A DNA stretch of 64,000 nt from Clostridiales bacterium. Lineage in GTDB: Bacteria > Bacillota > Clostridia > Peptostreptococcales > Anaerovoracaceae. The stretch spans positions 3,624,929 through 3,688,928 of the forward strand of contig CP042469.1 in the NCBI GenBank assembly GCA_015243575.1, given 5' to 3'. The position numbers and the translations under genes were made by a program. Below are positions 36,099 through 44,913 of the stretch, piece after piece. Below the pieces are notes generated by a model that made no database searches, had not been told where the DNA came from, and was given only the letters and a program-made list of their open reading frames with translations. Numbering within the stretch: position 1 is the stretch's first letter; each line of letters opens with the position of its first letter.

Positions 36099-36686
36099 TT
36101 ATTCCTCACTATCTCTTCCTATAATATACCCCACTGGACCATGTAGCGAAATCTCACGGATTAAGTCTCCCATCTCCTCAAGGGGGACTTCCATGTCTCT
36201 TTGAATCCATAAAGTAATCAGCCCGATCTGCGCCGATGCCATATACTCCATCACGTATTCGGTTCGAGGAACTACAGGCAGATTTTCTTGCAGCATGAGC
36301 ATTCGAAGCGTTTGCTTTACGAAGTTTTTTATCTTATAAACAAAATTGGGATCACCGTTATTACCCAGCAATACCTTCAGATATCTGCCGTACTTTTCAT
36401 AGAATGATAGCGGCGGCATGAAGGCATGGATATCCCCGCCCCTCAGGATCATTGTGGCAACGCCCTTTATTTTGTCTACCAATTCTTCCAGAAACTCATC
36501 CTCAGCTTTTTCAAGCAAATCATAGATATCCTTATAATAGATGTAGAAGGTTCCTCTGTTTAAATTCGCCCTGTCAGTAATTTCTTTGATACTGATCTTC
36601 TCTATTTTTTTTGTTTCATAGAGATCGAAGAAGGCCTCCTTGATGCGATCTTTCGTTTCCGCTACCCGTTGCGAATCATAATTCAT
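36099..36686 (-). CDS. TetR/AcrR-family regulator of the ABC exporter
   Basis: The 195-residue protein has an N-terminal TetR helix-turn-helix (ISIKEITDRANLNRGTFYIYYKDIYDLLEKAED) and a C-terminal ligand domain of the TetR_C_8/DUF1956-like kind. The ATG at 36686 has GGAGG 8 nt upstream, so 22 further codons of open frame upstream are probably not translated. It is divergent from the ABC-2 exporter genes and its promoter holds a palindrome, which fits repression of both. Confidence 0.85.
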   Translation of the reverse strand: MNYDSQRVAETKDRIKEAFFDLYETKKIEKISIKEITDRANLNRGTFYIYYKDIYDLLEKAEDEFLEELVDKIKGVATMILRGGDIHAFMPPLSFYEKYGRYLKVLLGNNGDPNFVYKIKNFVKQTLRMLMLQENLPVVPRTEYVMEYMASAQIGLITLWIQRDMEVPLEEMGDLIREISLHGPVGYIIGRDSEE

Positions 36687-36780
36687 CGTAATTTCCTCCG
36701 AATTCAGTGAAATACCTGCCGATTTATTTTTCAATATCCCGACATTTATCACAATATTGTTGATTTATTTTCTCGAAATG

Positions 36781-36824
36781 ACTCATTATAATATGAGTAT
36801 AAAACAACACGTTGTTGTGTACAA
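36781..36824. promoter_or_regulatory. Divergent promoter region with two palindromes
   Basis: For the TetR gene the minus strand has TTGTAC (36824-36819), a 17-bp spacer and TATACT (36801-36796). The spacer holds the palindrome CAACA-CGT-TGTTG (36805-36817). A second palindrome, ACTCAT-TATAAT-ATGAGT (36781-36798), centres on a TATAAT hexamer and overlaps the -10. Binding of the TetR protein to one of these would control both directions. A clear -35 for the exporter was not found. Confidence 0.6.
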
Positions 36825-36872
36825 GAATATATTTTGTTCCTATCTATTTGCTCGTATTGAAAGGATTCAATA

Positions 36873-37610
36873 ATGAAGGATGAAACCAACTGTATCGTTA
36901 TGAATCAAGTAAATAAATTTTACGGGGAAAAACAGGTTTTGAAAAGCGTAGATCTTTCCGTACCGTATGGAGCCATTTATGGACTGCTTGGCCCCTCTGG
37001 CTGCGGAAAGACCACAACAGTCAAAATTATGGCTGGCATTTCCGAAGCAACCTCCGGTGAAACTTTTGTCCTTGGAAAACCGATGCCCCAGCTTTCACTG
37101 ATGAATGAAATCGGCTATATGGCACAGTCCGATGCTTTATATATGATGCTGCCAGCTGCAGACAACCTGGAGTTTTTTGCTTCTATTTATGGTATGAAAA
37201 AAGAACAGTATCGGAAACGGATTCCCGAAGTCATGGAACTTGTGAATCTTTCCGATGATCTTTATAAGCCGGTTTCTGCATATTCGGGCGGTATGAAACG
37301 CAGACTTTCTCTGGCCATGTCCATCCTTCACCATCCCAAGGTTCTGATTTTGGATGAACCAACAGTAGGGATTGATCCGCTGCTCCGAAAGGAAATCTGG
37401 AATGAGCTTTACAAAATGTCTGATGCAGGCGTGACCATATTGGTAACGACCCATGTCATGGATGAGGCTGAAAAATGCCATCAGCTTGCAATGATGCGGC
37501 AGGGAATTCTGATCGCCCAGGGCACGCCTCAGGAGCTTCAGAGCAGAATTGGTGCGAAAAGCATAGAGGAAGCTTTTATCTACTATGGAGGTGATGGTCA
37601 TGAGGATTAA
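36873..37610 (+). CDS. ABC-2 type exporter ATP-binding protein
   Basis: The 245-residue ATPase has Walker A GPSGCGKTTT, signature YSGGMKRRLSLAMSIL, Walker B KVLILDEPTVGIDPL and the switch histidine in TTHVMDEAEKC. The sequence is of the CcmA/DrrA type that drives ABC-2 permeases exporting drugs, lipids or polysaccharides. It is the first gene of the operon with permease and HlyD-like subunit. Confidence 0.9.
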   Translation: MKDETNCIVMNQVNKFYGEKQVLKSVDLSVPYGAIYGLLGPSGCGKTTTVKIMAGISEATSGETFVLGKPMPQLSLMNEIGYMAQSDALYMMLPAADNLEFFASIYGMKKEQYRKRIPEVMELVNLSDDLYKPVSAYSGGMKRRLSLAMSILHHPKVLILDEPTVGIDPLLRKEIWNELYKMSDAGVTILVTTHVMDEAEKCHQLAMMRQGILIAQGTPQELQSRIGAKSIEEAFIYYGGDGHED

Positions 37611-38622
37611 GGCTATGGTTCTTCGTATCCTAAATCAGCTCCGCAACGACAAAAGAACCCTGGCGCTGATTCTCTGTGCGCCGCTTCTCCTTCTGACACT
37701 AATCTATTTCATCTTGGACTCATCAACCACAGACTTATCTGTAGGAGTAATTAATGCGCCGCAGCAGTATGTTGAACACCTTTATGAAAATAATATCGTC
37801 CCCATCCGCTGCAGTGATTCGGAAGCGGCACAGATGCTGAAGGATGAAAGAATCATCGCCTCTGTGAAAATGATCAGCGGTAAGATTTATATCGACATCG
37901 ACGGCGGCAATTCGACGAAATCAAATGCAGTACTGGCAGCCATGGAAGCAGCGAAAAAAGGAATGGGCCCTGCCATAGAACGAAAGGATCTGAAGACAGA
38001 AATCAACTACGTGTATGGTTCGGATGATCTGGCCCTTTTTGACAATTTCGGCTCTCTGCTTATCGGGTTTCTCGTATTCTTCTTTACCTTCCTGATCTCT
38101 GGGATTTCCTTTTTGCAGGAGCGGACAACAGGTACTTTGGAGAAGCTCCTTTCTACGCCCATTAAACGCTGGGAAATCGTTACGGGATATGTCCTGGGGT
38201 TTGGCGCAGTCACAGTTATTCAATCCCTGATCATAACAATATTTGTCGTCTATGTTCTGGACATTATGATGATCGGATCCTTATGGCTGGTACTACTGGT
38301 TACCTTGCTTTCCGCGATGACAGCACTCACGCTGGGGATCCTTCTTTCAACACTGGCTTCCAGCGAGTTTCAGATGATTCAGTTCATCCCCATAGTAGTG
38401 GTCCCCCAGGTCTTTTTTACCGGCCTTTTCGACCTGTCCCCGGCCTGGAGCATTGTTGGAAAGTTTATGCCGCTCTATTATGTGGCAGATGCGCTGGAAA
38501 AGGTAATGATCCGCGGCGGAGGGTTTTATGATATTTGTCTTGATGTTTTGGTTCTTTTGGGCCTAACCACCCTTTTCATGGCAGCAAATACCAGACTGCT
38601 GAAGCGTTACCGAAGAATATAA
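37600..38622 (+). CDS. ABC-2 type exporter permease
   Basis: The 340-residue protein has one N-terminal helix (TLALILCAPLLLLTLIYFIL), a large extracytoplasmic domain at about 45-150, and five helices in the C-terminal half with the ABC-2 motif FLQERTTGTLEKLLSTPIKRWEIVTGYVLG. Start choice: GGAGG lies 8-9 nt before the ATG at 37600; two earlier in-frame ATGs are too close to or upstream of that site. It overlaps the ATPase gene by 11 bp and forms its membrane partner. Confidence 0.9.
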   Translation: MRIKAMVLRILNQLRNDKRTLALILCAPLLLLTLIYFILDSSTTDLSVGVINAPQQYVEHLYENNIVPIRCSDSEAAQMLKDERIIASVKMISGKIYIDIDGGNSTKSNAVLAAMEAAKKGMGPAIERKDLKTEINYVYGSDDLALFDNFGSLLIGFLVFFFTFLISGISFLQERTTGTLEKLLSTPIKRWEIVTGYVLGFGAVTVIQSLIITIFVVYVLDIMMIGSLWLVLLVTLLSAMTALTLGILLSTLASSEFQMIQFIPIVVVPQVFFTGLFDLSPAWSIVGKFMPLYYVADALEKVMIRGGGFYDICLDVLVLLGLTTLFMAANTRLLKRYRRI

Positions 38623-38637
38623 AAGGAGGTTGGAATC

Positions 38638-39594
38638 ATGAAACATATAAATCACAAACGAAAACTAATTCCTCTTGTCATTCTGGCGGCTGCCGCTCTA
38701 ATTGCATCTATATCTCTGAGCGGCAGCAATCAGTTTACCGGCGTGGTCGAAGCAACGATTCTTCCCCACATCTCAGAAGTGCCCGGTAAAATAGTGAAAC
38801 TGCCTGTTGATCTTGGTACCCATGTTGCAAAAGGAGATGTCATTGCAATCATTGATAAAACTGATCTGGAGTATAGCCTGAAGCAGCTGCAGCTCACCTT
38901 GGACCAGACACGAATCGCCCTGTCCGAGCAGGAATCTCAAAGCGGCTCAAAGGCTTCAAACAGTATAGCTATCGCGCGATCGAATTATAACAGTGCAGTA
39001 TCGGCAAGCCAGAAGGCAACCCTAGACTATCAAAATGCTCAGGAGCTTTTTACGCAGGGCGCAATCACAAAAGATGTTTTGGAGAAGTCCAAAGTTGCGG
39101 CCGACACAGCTTCCAATGGTGTAGTGTCAGCAAAAGCTCAGCTCGATAATGCCGCCAGCGGAACTCCGGCAGAGTCTACCCGGCTGGAACTGGAGAAACT
39201 GGAAAGCCAGCAGGAAGAGATGCTTCAAAACTTAGATAAATATACAATAAAAGCAGCGTCGAACGGTGTGGTTATGAGCAAGAGTTATCTTCCCGGCGAC
39301 ATGATCTCCCCTGGATATAATCTTGTCGATCTTGCTGCTGACGGAGAAAACTATTTTGTATTCTATCTGCCTGTTGAGGATCTTTATTCCATGGAGTACG
39401 ATCAGACTTATGATGTGGTAAGCAATGGTACTTCCTATAGGGCAACGGTGAAATATATCGATGTAAAAAGTAACTATACCCCAAAAGATATGCAGACCCC
39501 TGCAAATAAAAACCGTAAGAGTATCAAAGTCAAATTGCTCCTCCCCAAAGATTGCCCACTAAAACCCGGTCAGGAGGCAGAAGTCAAAATTTGA
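38638..39594 (+). CDS. HlyD-family periplasmic-adaptor-like exporter subunit
   Basis: The 318-residue protein has an N-terminal membrane anchor (LIPLVILAAAALIASISLS), a biotinyl-lipoyl-like motif (VPGKIVKLPVDLGTHVAKGDVIAIID), a coiled coil at about 80-190, and the returning lipoyl half (YTIKAASNGVVMSKSYLPGDMISPG). In Gram-positive cells such proteins link ABC permeases to the outside. AAAAGGAGG precedes the ATG and the gap to the permease gene is 15 bp. Confidence 0.9.
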   Translation: MKHINHKRKLIPLVILAAAALIASISLSGSNQFTGVVEATILPHISEVPGKIVKLPVDLGTHVAKGDVIAIIDKTDLEYSLKQLQLTLDQTRIALSEQESQSGSKASNSIAIARSNYNSAVSASQKATLDYQNAQELFTQGAITKDVLEKSKVAADTASNGVVSAKAQLDNAASGTPAESTRLELEKLESQQEEMLQNLDKYTIKAASNGVVMSKSYLPGDMISPGYNLVDLAADGENYFVFYLPVEDLYSMEYDQTYDVVSNGTSYRATVKYIDVKSNYTPKDMQTPANKNRKSIKVKLLLPKDCPLKPGQEAEVKI

Positions 39595-39645
39595 TTTAGT
39601 AGCATTTTATAAAAGGAAACTAGTCAGCTTAAGAATAGATTATAC

Positions 39646-39685
39646 ACCCCCAATACAGCTCGTTTTATTTGCTTATATCGGGGGT
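39646..39685 (+). terminator. Weak hairpin after the exporter operon
   Basis: ACCCCC (39646-39651) and GGGGGT (39680-39685) pair around a 28-base AT-rich loop, followed by a TA-rich tail. It lies 52 bp after the HlyD stop codon. The stem is short, so this is tentative. Confidence 0.3.
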
Positions 39686-39847
39686 TATATTATGTTGATT
39701 ATTTGTCGAATAGATTCTAAATATTTCATAATATATCCAGAAAATTTTGATTATGCGTGTACATTTTCGCTTTTTCGTTTACAAATTATCCTTTTCTTGG
39801 TATATTTAAAAGGTTAATATTTTTATTGAATCGTGAAAAGGAGATTA

Positions 39848-40894
39848 ATGAGAATGAAAGTAAACCGTAGACGATTATTTGTACTTACACTGGCAGCAGC
39901 GCTTCTGCTTACTCCTGTTTCTGCCTTCGCAGCAGGCAAAACCGTAAATGTAAACGGTCGGGAAGATACGGGTGTAACGCTCGATAACATCTCTGTAACA
40001 AACGTTACAAAAGAACTGGATGCAAAAGCTACAGAAGAATACCTTGATGCCTTTTTTGAAGTTGACGCACCATGCGTTATTACAACCCTTAGAGATTCCC
40101 ACGGCTTCACTGCTGAAAAGATGAAAAAAGAAGGGGAAAGCTTCACTTCTGCCGGAAAAGTTACAACCTTGAAAGGCATCACTCAAATCCGTGTGCCAAA
40201 TCCCGAAGATGCCATGAGAGATCTTATTAAAACCGTTGATTTATCAACTGTTGATCCTGATACGCAAGATGTGGAGCTTGTTTCAAAGGGCGCTACTGCT
40301 ACGCTGACAGAGCCCGGATATTACTCAATCTCTACGTTCATTGCGGAAGAAGGCTCCACTGATATCATGATTCTTGTTAAAGGAACCGCATCAAATGAAC
40401 AGACTCCAGCAGCTACCACAAAACCGGATGTTACCGCACCGGCAGAAACTCCTGCTGCTGTGACAAAAGCTGATGCAAAGGCTACCGCTTCAAAGGTGCT
40501 GGTAAACAGTGCAGCAACTTCCTTTGAAGCTTACAATATCGACGGAAATAACTATTTTAAGCTGAGAGATATTGCTAAAGTCGTAAGCGGCACAGCAAAA
40601 CAATTTGATGTAGAATATAACGCAGATGTTAAGGCCATCAATCTCCTCTCCAGCAAGTCGTATACCGCAGTAGGCGGCGAAATGGCTGCAGGAGATGGAA
40701 CCGCAAAGAGCGCTACGCTGAACACTTCCAAGATTTATAAAGATGGAACAGAGATCGCTTTAACCGCTTATAACATAGGCGGAAATAACTATTTCAAGCT
40801 GAGAGATCTGGCTGCTGCTTTCAACATTGGTGTTACATGGGACGGAACCACCAATACGGTTGGAATTGATACTTCTTTGGAGTATACTGAATAG
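39848..40894 (+). CDS. Secreted protein with C-terminal stalk-type repeats
   Basis: The 348-residue protein has a signal peptide (RLFVLTLAAALLLTPVSAFA), a region of unknown fold at residues 35-185, a threonine- and proline-rich linker, and a C-terminal part with two copies of AYNIxGNNYFKLRDxA typical of clostridial stalk domains. It is probably exported and loosely attached to the wall. AAGGAG precedes the ATG at 39848; an in-frame GTG five codons upstream lies before that site. Confidence 0.75.
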   Translation: MRMKVNRRRLFVLTLAAALLLTPVSAFAAGKTVNVNGREDTGVTLDNISVTNVTKELDAKATEEYLDAFFEVDAPCVITTLRDSHGFTAEKMKKEGESFTSAGKVTTLKGITQIRVPNPEDAMRDLIKTVDLSTVDPDTQDVELVSKGATATLTEPGYYSISTFIAEEGSTDIMILVKGTASNEQTPAATTKPDVTAPAETPAAVTKADAKATASKVLVNSAATSFEAYNIDGNNYFKLRDIAKVVSGTAKQFDVEYNADVKAINLLSSKSYTAVGGEMAAGDGTAKSATLNTSKIYKDGTEIALTAYNIGGNNYFKLRDLAAAFNIGVTWDGTTNTVGIDTSLEYTE

Positions 40895-40916
40895 TCGTTA
40901 AATGAAAGTACTCTTT

Positions 40917-40948
40917 AAAAAGCCCCCTGCATCTGCGGGGGGTTTTTT
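40917..40948 (+). terminator. Rho-independent terminator
   Basis: AAAAGCCCCC pairs with GGGGGGTTTT across a short TGCATCTGC loop, followed by a T-run (TTTTTT). It lies 23 bp after the stop codon of the secreted stalk-type protein. Confidence 0.85.
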
Positions 40949-41097
40949 GCAGCCTTTACACAGTATAAAATTTCCAGTATAGTTATGTATAGGATTTTAC
41001 CAATCGTTGAGAAAGGTTGCTGACCTTCAGCAGGTCTTTCCGATTCCGTATGTGCGTCATGGCTTGCACAATCCGATTGATAGCAAAAGAGGAAGTA

Positions 41098-41736
41098 ATG
41101 ATTTTTTTAATTTTTACCGACGCAAAAACTGAATCAAAATATTGCAGAATCTATTCGCTCCATGAACAGGTTATGATACGCGTTGCAATGAGTATTCTTC
41201 ACGATCAAAAACATGCAGAGGACGTTGTTCAGGATTGCTTTCTTGAGATGCTTGAAAATGAAAGCCTTATGGAGAAACTTGCTGATCCCGATTCTCCTGC
41301 AACCAAGAGTTACCTTTTGATGATGGTTAAGAGCAGAGCAATTAATTTATACCACAAGCTAAAAAAACAGCAAAGTGCTGTAATAGATGATCCCGAAAAT
41401 TTGTTATATCAAATAGAGGATAGGACCGCTGATGTGGATCATATCCTTGCCAATACCGAATTGCTTTCCGATGCAAAGCAATATCTAAGTATTCTGGACC
41501 CCCTGGAAGTGAACATTATGACGTTAAAATATTATGTCGGGTACCAGAACAAGGAAATTGCTGACCTCTTAAAAATGAACGGAAATCACGTAGGAGTCAA
41601 GCTCTATCGTATTAAACAAAAGCTTGCATCAATCATTCGAAAAACTGGCACAGCTAAGGAAACGGAGAATGTAAAATCAGCTCCTGCAGGAAACCAACCG
41701 GCGAAGAAGCGAAAGGAGGCAGCAGACTATGAATGA
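41098..41736 (+). CDS. ECF-type RNA polymerase sigma factor
   Basis: The 212-residue protein has sigma region 2 (ILHDQKHAEDVVQDCFLEML, then SYLLMMVKSRAINLYHK) and region 4 (LDPLEVNIMTLKYYVGYQNKEIADLLKMNGNHVGVKLYRIKQKL). It directs RNA polymerase to a small regulon, often cell-envelope stress. The ATG at 41098 has GAGG 6 nt upstream; the longer open frame has no better site. It overlaps the DUF4367 gene by 8 bp, the usual sigma and anti-sigma arrangement. Confidence 0.85.
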   Translation: MIFLIFTDAKTESKYCRIYSLHEQVMIRVAMSILHDQKHAEDVVQDCFLEMLENESLMEKLADPDSPATKSYLLMMVKSRAINLYHKLKKQQSAVIDDPENLLYQIEDRTADVDHILANTELLSDAKQYLSILDPLEVNIMTLKYYVGYQNKEIADLLKMNGNHVGVKLYRIKQKLASIIRKTGTAKETENVKSAPAGNQPAKKRKEAADYE

Positions 41737-42493
41737 TCTAAAAAACGAATACGATGCTGCCGTTAGAGAAAGAGCGGACGCCTTTATGAAGGCTGCAGCA
41801 ATCGCGATGATCAGAGAAAATACACTGGAGTATGAGAAGCACAAACACGGTGCAGAAAGCATCCGGCTTTCTGTAGAATTTCTGGAGAAAAAGACAGCGC
41901 TCATTAGAAAACTAGAGCAATCCGAACAAAAAAAGGCATTACAAAAGCGCTTTCGATCACTTGCCAGAGCAGCTGCGGTGATTCTCCTTTGTCTGCTTAC
42001 GGTTTGCACCGTTCTGACCGCTACCGTTGATGCTTTTCGTTATCGGGTTTTCGAACTCCTTTGGATCAATCACGGCGAATATCTGGAGCTTGTACCAGTG
42101 GAATCGGAGCCAGTCAGCCCAGAAGAGCGTGCCCTCTTTCCTGCGGACTGGCAAGGATCATTCTATCCATCAAAACTTCCTCAGGGATTTGCACTTAATG
42201 AGGTATTTGAAGTAAGCTCGATCCAATATATCACCTTCCACGACAGTAAAAAACATTTTATCAATCTGTCTGTCTCCCCTGCCGGAAAGACAAAAACTGG
42301 GGTGAACAATGAAAATGTCAAAATCAGCGAGGTAGAGATCAATGGTGCCAAGGGGCAAGCCTGGGAGAGCGAAGATACCTGTCTGATCATCTGGATGAAT
42401 TATGAACACCAATTCAGCCTCTTCAGTGATGTTCTGACGCTAAGCGAAATGTTGGAAATTGCCGAAAGTATAAAATATATGGAAATAAAATAA
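41729..42493 (+). CDS. DUF4367-domain membrane protein, probable anti-sigma factor
   Basis: The 254-residue protein has a charged cytosolic region (residues 1-80), one membrane helix (AAAVILLCLLTVCTVLTATV) and an outer domain with WQGSFYPSKLPQGFAL that matches DUF4367, common in partners of clostridial ECF sigma factors. The overlap with the sigma gene supports an anti-sigma role. No zinc-binding ZAS motif is seen. Confidence 0.75.
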   Translation: MNDLKNEYDAAVRERADAFMKAAAIAMIRENTLEYEKHKHGAESIRLSVEFLEKKTALIRKLEQSEQKKALQKRFRSLARAAAVILLCLLTVCTVLTATVDAFRYRVFELLWINHGEYLELVPVESEPVSPEERALFPADWQGSFYPSKLPQGFALNEVFEVSSIQYITFHDSKKHFINLSVSPAGKTKTGVNNENVKISEVEINGAKGQAWESEDTCLIIWMNYEHQFSLFSDVLTLSEMLEIAESIKYMEIK

Positions 42494-42518
42494 ATTTTTA
42501 TTATTTTTATGTAATATA

Positions 42519-42555
42519 AAACCTCCTTTTTTTGTTATATCAGTAAAGGAGGTTT
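42519..42555 (+). promoter_or_regulatory. Terminator-like hairpin that contains the next gene's ribosome site
   Basis: AAACCTCCTTT and AAAGGAGGTTT form a perfect 11-bp stem with a 15-base loop, followed by a run of six T. The right arm is the Shine-Dalgarno of the gene starting at 42561. As DNA this is a terminator for the sigma/DUF4367 unit, yet any transcript that reads through has its ribosome site locked in the stem. Confidence 0.75.
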
Positions 42556-42560
42556 TTTAT

Positions 42561-42998
42561 ATGAACAGAAAAATATTGATCACAGCAGCGTTAATGCTGT
42601 CTATAGGTTCTGCACCAGGAGCGGTTTATGCAGGGGAGCCAGTCTTGGAACAAGCCTATGCATCCGCCATAATTTCTCCCATGTGGACAGGAATGGATCG
42701 CTATTCCACCGATTTTTCTATCAAGTCAGGAAAAGCCATTTGCGCTGTTATCGTTGAATCAGCGTCTTCTGACAAAATCGAATTCAGCATCAAGTTGCAG
42801 CAATACAAGTCCGGCAGTTGGAAAACCGTCGATTCATGGACTCAGAAAGCATCACCATCCGGCGGCATTGCAAAATTCAGTGGGTCGTCAACCATTTCAA
42901 AAGGGTTTACATATCGCTTTACAGGAACATTAAAGACCTATAAAAACGGAACACTCCTTGATACTTGCTCTATTACAAGCTCCGAAGAAGCTTATTGA
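42561..42998 (+). CDS. Small secreted protein of unknown function
   Basis: The 145-residue protein has a signal peptide (ILITAALMLSIGSAPGAVYA) and a beta-rich mature part with evenly spaced aromatic and polar residues (FSIKLQQYKSGSWKTVDSWTQK, GFTYRFTGTLKTYKNGTLL). I do not recognise a named family with certainty. The start lies 5 nt after the T-run that follows the hairpin-borne ribosome site. Confidence 0.75.
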   Translation: MNRKILITAALMLSIGSAPGAVYAGEPVLEQAYASAIISPMWTGMDRYSTDFSIKSGKAICAVIVESASSDKIEFSIKLQQYKSGSWKTVDSWTQKASPSGGIAKFSGSSTISKGFTYRFTGTLKTYKNGTLLDTCSITSSEEAY

Positions 42999-43121
42999 GA
43001 CAAGAATTCATGGAGTTGGAGGGGGGTGAGGCCAATGGGCTGAACTAAAGTGAGTTGTTCCGTTGAATCATATCACAAGAGACCTTTTGATTATTAAAAT
43101 ATGAAAATTGAGGATGCAACC

Positions 43122-43322
43122 ATGAAACTAAAAATCTTAATTTGCGGTGCATTGATCATTCTGCTCAGTCCTGTGCTTGGATATGAATCATTAGGCATCG
43201 TTTATGCAAACCGCAATTTGATTGGGGAATACCCTCTCTTGTTAGGGGGATTCATCATTTCTTATCAATTAGTGGGTATTTTAATCTCCATCATTGGTTT
43301 TAAGAAAACTGAGAGAGAATAA
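43122..43322 (+). CDS. Small membrane protein of unknown function
   Basis: A 66-residue protein with two hydrophobic segments (ILICGALIILLSPVLGY and LLGGFIISYQLVGILISIIGF) and a charged C-terminus. GAGG lies 8 nt before the ATG at 43122. No family recognised. Confidence 0.55.
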   Translation: MKLKILICGALIILLSPVLGYESLGIVYANRNLIGEYPLLLGGFIISYQLVGILISIIGFKKTERE

Positions 43323-43336
43323 CGGAGGAGATGATA

Positions 43337-43396
43337 ATGAGAATCAAAAATATGACTAGAGTTTTACTTGTAACAGTTTTATGCATACCGCTTTAA
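43337..43396 (+). pseudogene. Signal-peptide-like gene stub
   Basis: GGAGG precedes an ATG for a 19-residue peptide that begins like a signal sequence (MRIKNMTRVLLVTVLCIPL) and then stops. The good ribosome site on a truncated export signal suggests the remnant of a small secreted protein gene. Confidence 0.45.
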
Positions 43397-43460
43397 CATA
43401 TCAGGTTTTTGACGTACCGAGGAGAACTCTCCGCGCCCATACAAATTAGTTAAAAATTAA

Positions 43461-43694
43461 TTTGTAAAAAATGTAATTTGCTTACTACTACAATTTAGCT
43501 CAAAAGTAATATTAACAAAATCATTTAGCATTACAATCGGTTTAATTATCCTATTGCAGTATTTGTTAACTACTAAGGTAACATCAATTTTTTATGATTA
43601 TTCACAATTAATATTAATCCTGTATGGTTGTTTCATCTATCTACTATTATCATCAATAATTAAAATTTATAAAAGAAGGGCTGCGGAAGATTAA
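43461..43694 (+). pseudogene. Remnant of a small membrane protein gene
   Basis: A 77-codon open stretch without a usable start encodes hydrophobic helices (ITIGLIILLQYLLTTKV, then LILILYGCFIYLLLSSIIKIY) and ends in KRRAAED and a stop. The DNA is much more AT-rich than its neighbours. Fifty bases later a strong ribosome site and ATG (43745) open a frame that stops after five codons. The whole 43323-43778 interval looks like decayed genes. Confidence 0.45.
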
Positions 43695-43778
43695 TTAGTT
43701 ATCCATCCTCACAGATATCAAATTATTGAAAGGAGAGTAATATCATGAAAAAAAGTAAGTGACAGTACTTTGGCTATA

Positions 43779-44852
43779 TTAAAGATATCCCTTCTCCACA
43801 TACCTGCTGGTCGCACATTTCAGCATACCGGAATAACCCAGGCGGAAACTGATAACATCCCCCACTTTATAATCTCTATCCGACTTACTTACATCCAGAA
43901 TCAAATGATCGGAGCTTGCCCCCAGAATATCGATCTTTTTATCCAAGGGGATCATGGATTCGGGGTCGGTGTCCTGCTTTCCGATTGCCAGAATAGCCCT
44001 TTTGATCACGCCACGATCCTCATAAACGGGACGCTGTCCAAACGCATCTACCCCGATCTCTCCAATGGGCAGAGAGCGCTTATGCTTCAGCTCGATGATC
44101 TGTGCTTCCAGAATAAGAGCATCGTCAACGGTTCCGGGTAGTCTCGTGCCATAGGCAGTATCATTCCCCAGTAAAAACGCCTCTCCCAGCCTTAGATTAT
44201 TGATGCCCTTCGGCAGTTCGCCCCGCTCCGCCAGATAGATGGAGCTTGAATTGCCTCCAGAAACCATTTTAAGTTGTATCTTGAATTTCTCTTCAATTTT
44301 CCTTGCCGTTTCAACCAATACGGACAGGTTGTCTTCTTTCGGAATCACCGCACCATAGCAGGTCAGATTTACCCCAACCCCATAAAATCTGATGTGCTTG
44401 CTGGCAAGGCATTCTTCCACCGCGGCAAAGATTTGATCTTCATCCTGATAAAAAATACCTTCCCGCAGATCACCCAAATCGATCATAAGCAAAATATCGT
44501 GAACCTTGCCCTGCCTCTCAGCTTCCTGGTCTAGAAGCCTGATGGTCGCAAGCTCCGAGTTGAAGCTGAGATCAACGTACCGCACTACATCAGAAATTTC
44601 ACTGGCCATGGGCAGCCTAAGCAATGCGGTCTTTTTTCCACATCCTGCGAAGGTCTTGATGTTCTGAATTCTTGAGTCAGCAATAAAATCTACTTCCGGA
44701 TGAGAAAGCAGCAGATTTGCAAGCCCCGGTTCTGCACAAAGTCCTTTCGTAACGATCATCATGCTGCAGCCACCCTGTTGCTTCGTGATCTTGCTGACGG
44801 CATTTAAGTTTTCTTTTAGTTTCGTAAGATCAATGTTCAGTCTTGGATACAT
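43779..44852 (-). CDS. orr: Ornithine racemase
   Basis: The 357-residue protein is an alanine-racemase-fold PLP enzyme with the cofactor lysine at position 36 in MMIVTKGLCAEPG and the late NDTAYGTRLPG and ASSDHLILDVSKSD motifs of the amino-acid racemase group. Its place at the end of a complete ornithine cluster identifies it as ornithine racemase, which interconverts L- and D-ornithine; D-ornithine is the substrate of the 4,5-aminomutase. It follows the GlmL-like gene by 61 bp. Confidence 0.85.
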   Translation of the reverse strand: MYPRLNIDLTKLKENLNAVSKITKQQGGCSMMIVTKGLCAEPGLANLLLSHPEVDFIADSRIQNIKTFAGCGKKTALLRLPMASEISDVVRYVDLSFNSELATIRLLDQEAERQGKVHDILLMIDLGDLREGIFYQDEDQIFAAVEECLASKHIRFYGVGVNLTCYGAVIPKEDNLSVLVETARKIEEKFKIQLKMVSGGNSSSIYLAERGELPKGINNLRLGEAFLLGNDTAYGTRLPGTVDDALILEAQIIELKHKRSLPIGEIGVDAFGQRPVYEDRGVIKRAILAIGKQDTDPESMIPLDKKIDILGASSDHLILDVSKSDRDYKVGDVISFRLGYSGMLKCATSRYVEKGYL

Positions 44853-44913
44853 GGTTGCGCTCCACCCTTCTATTTACTCTGCGCCAATAATAGGTTCCAA
44901 ATTACAATATATT

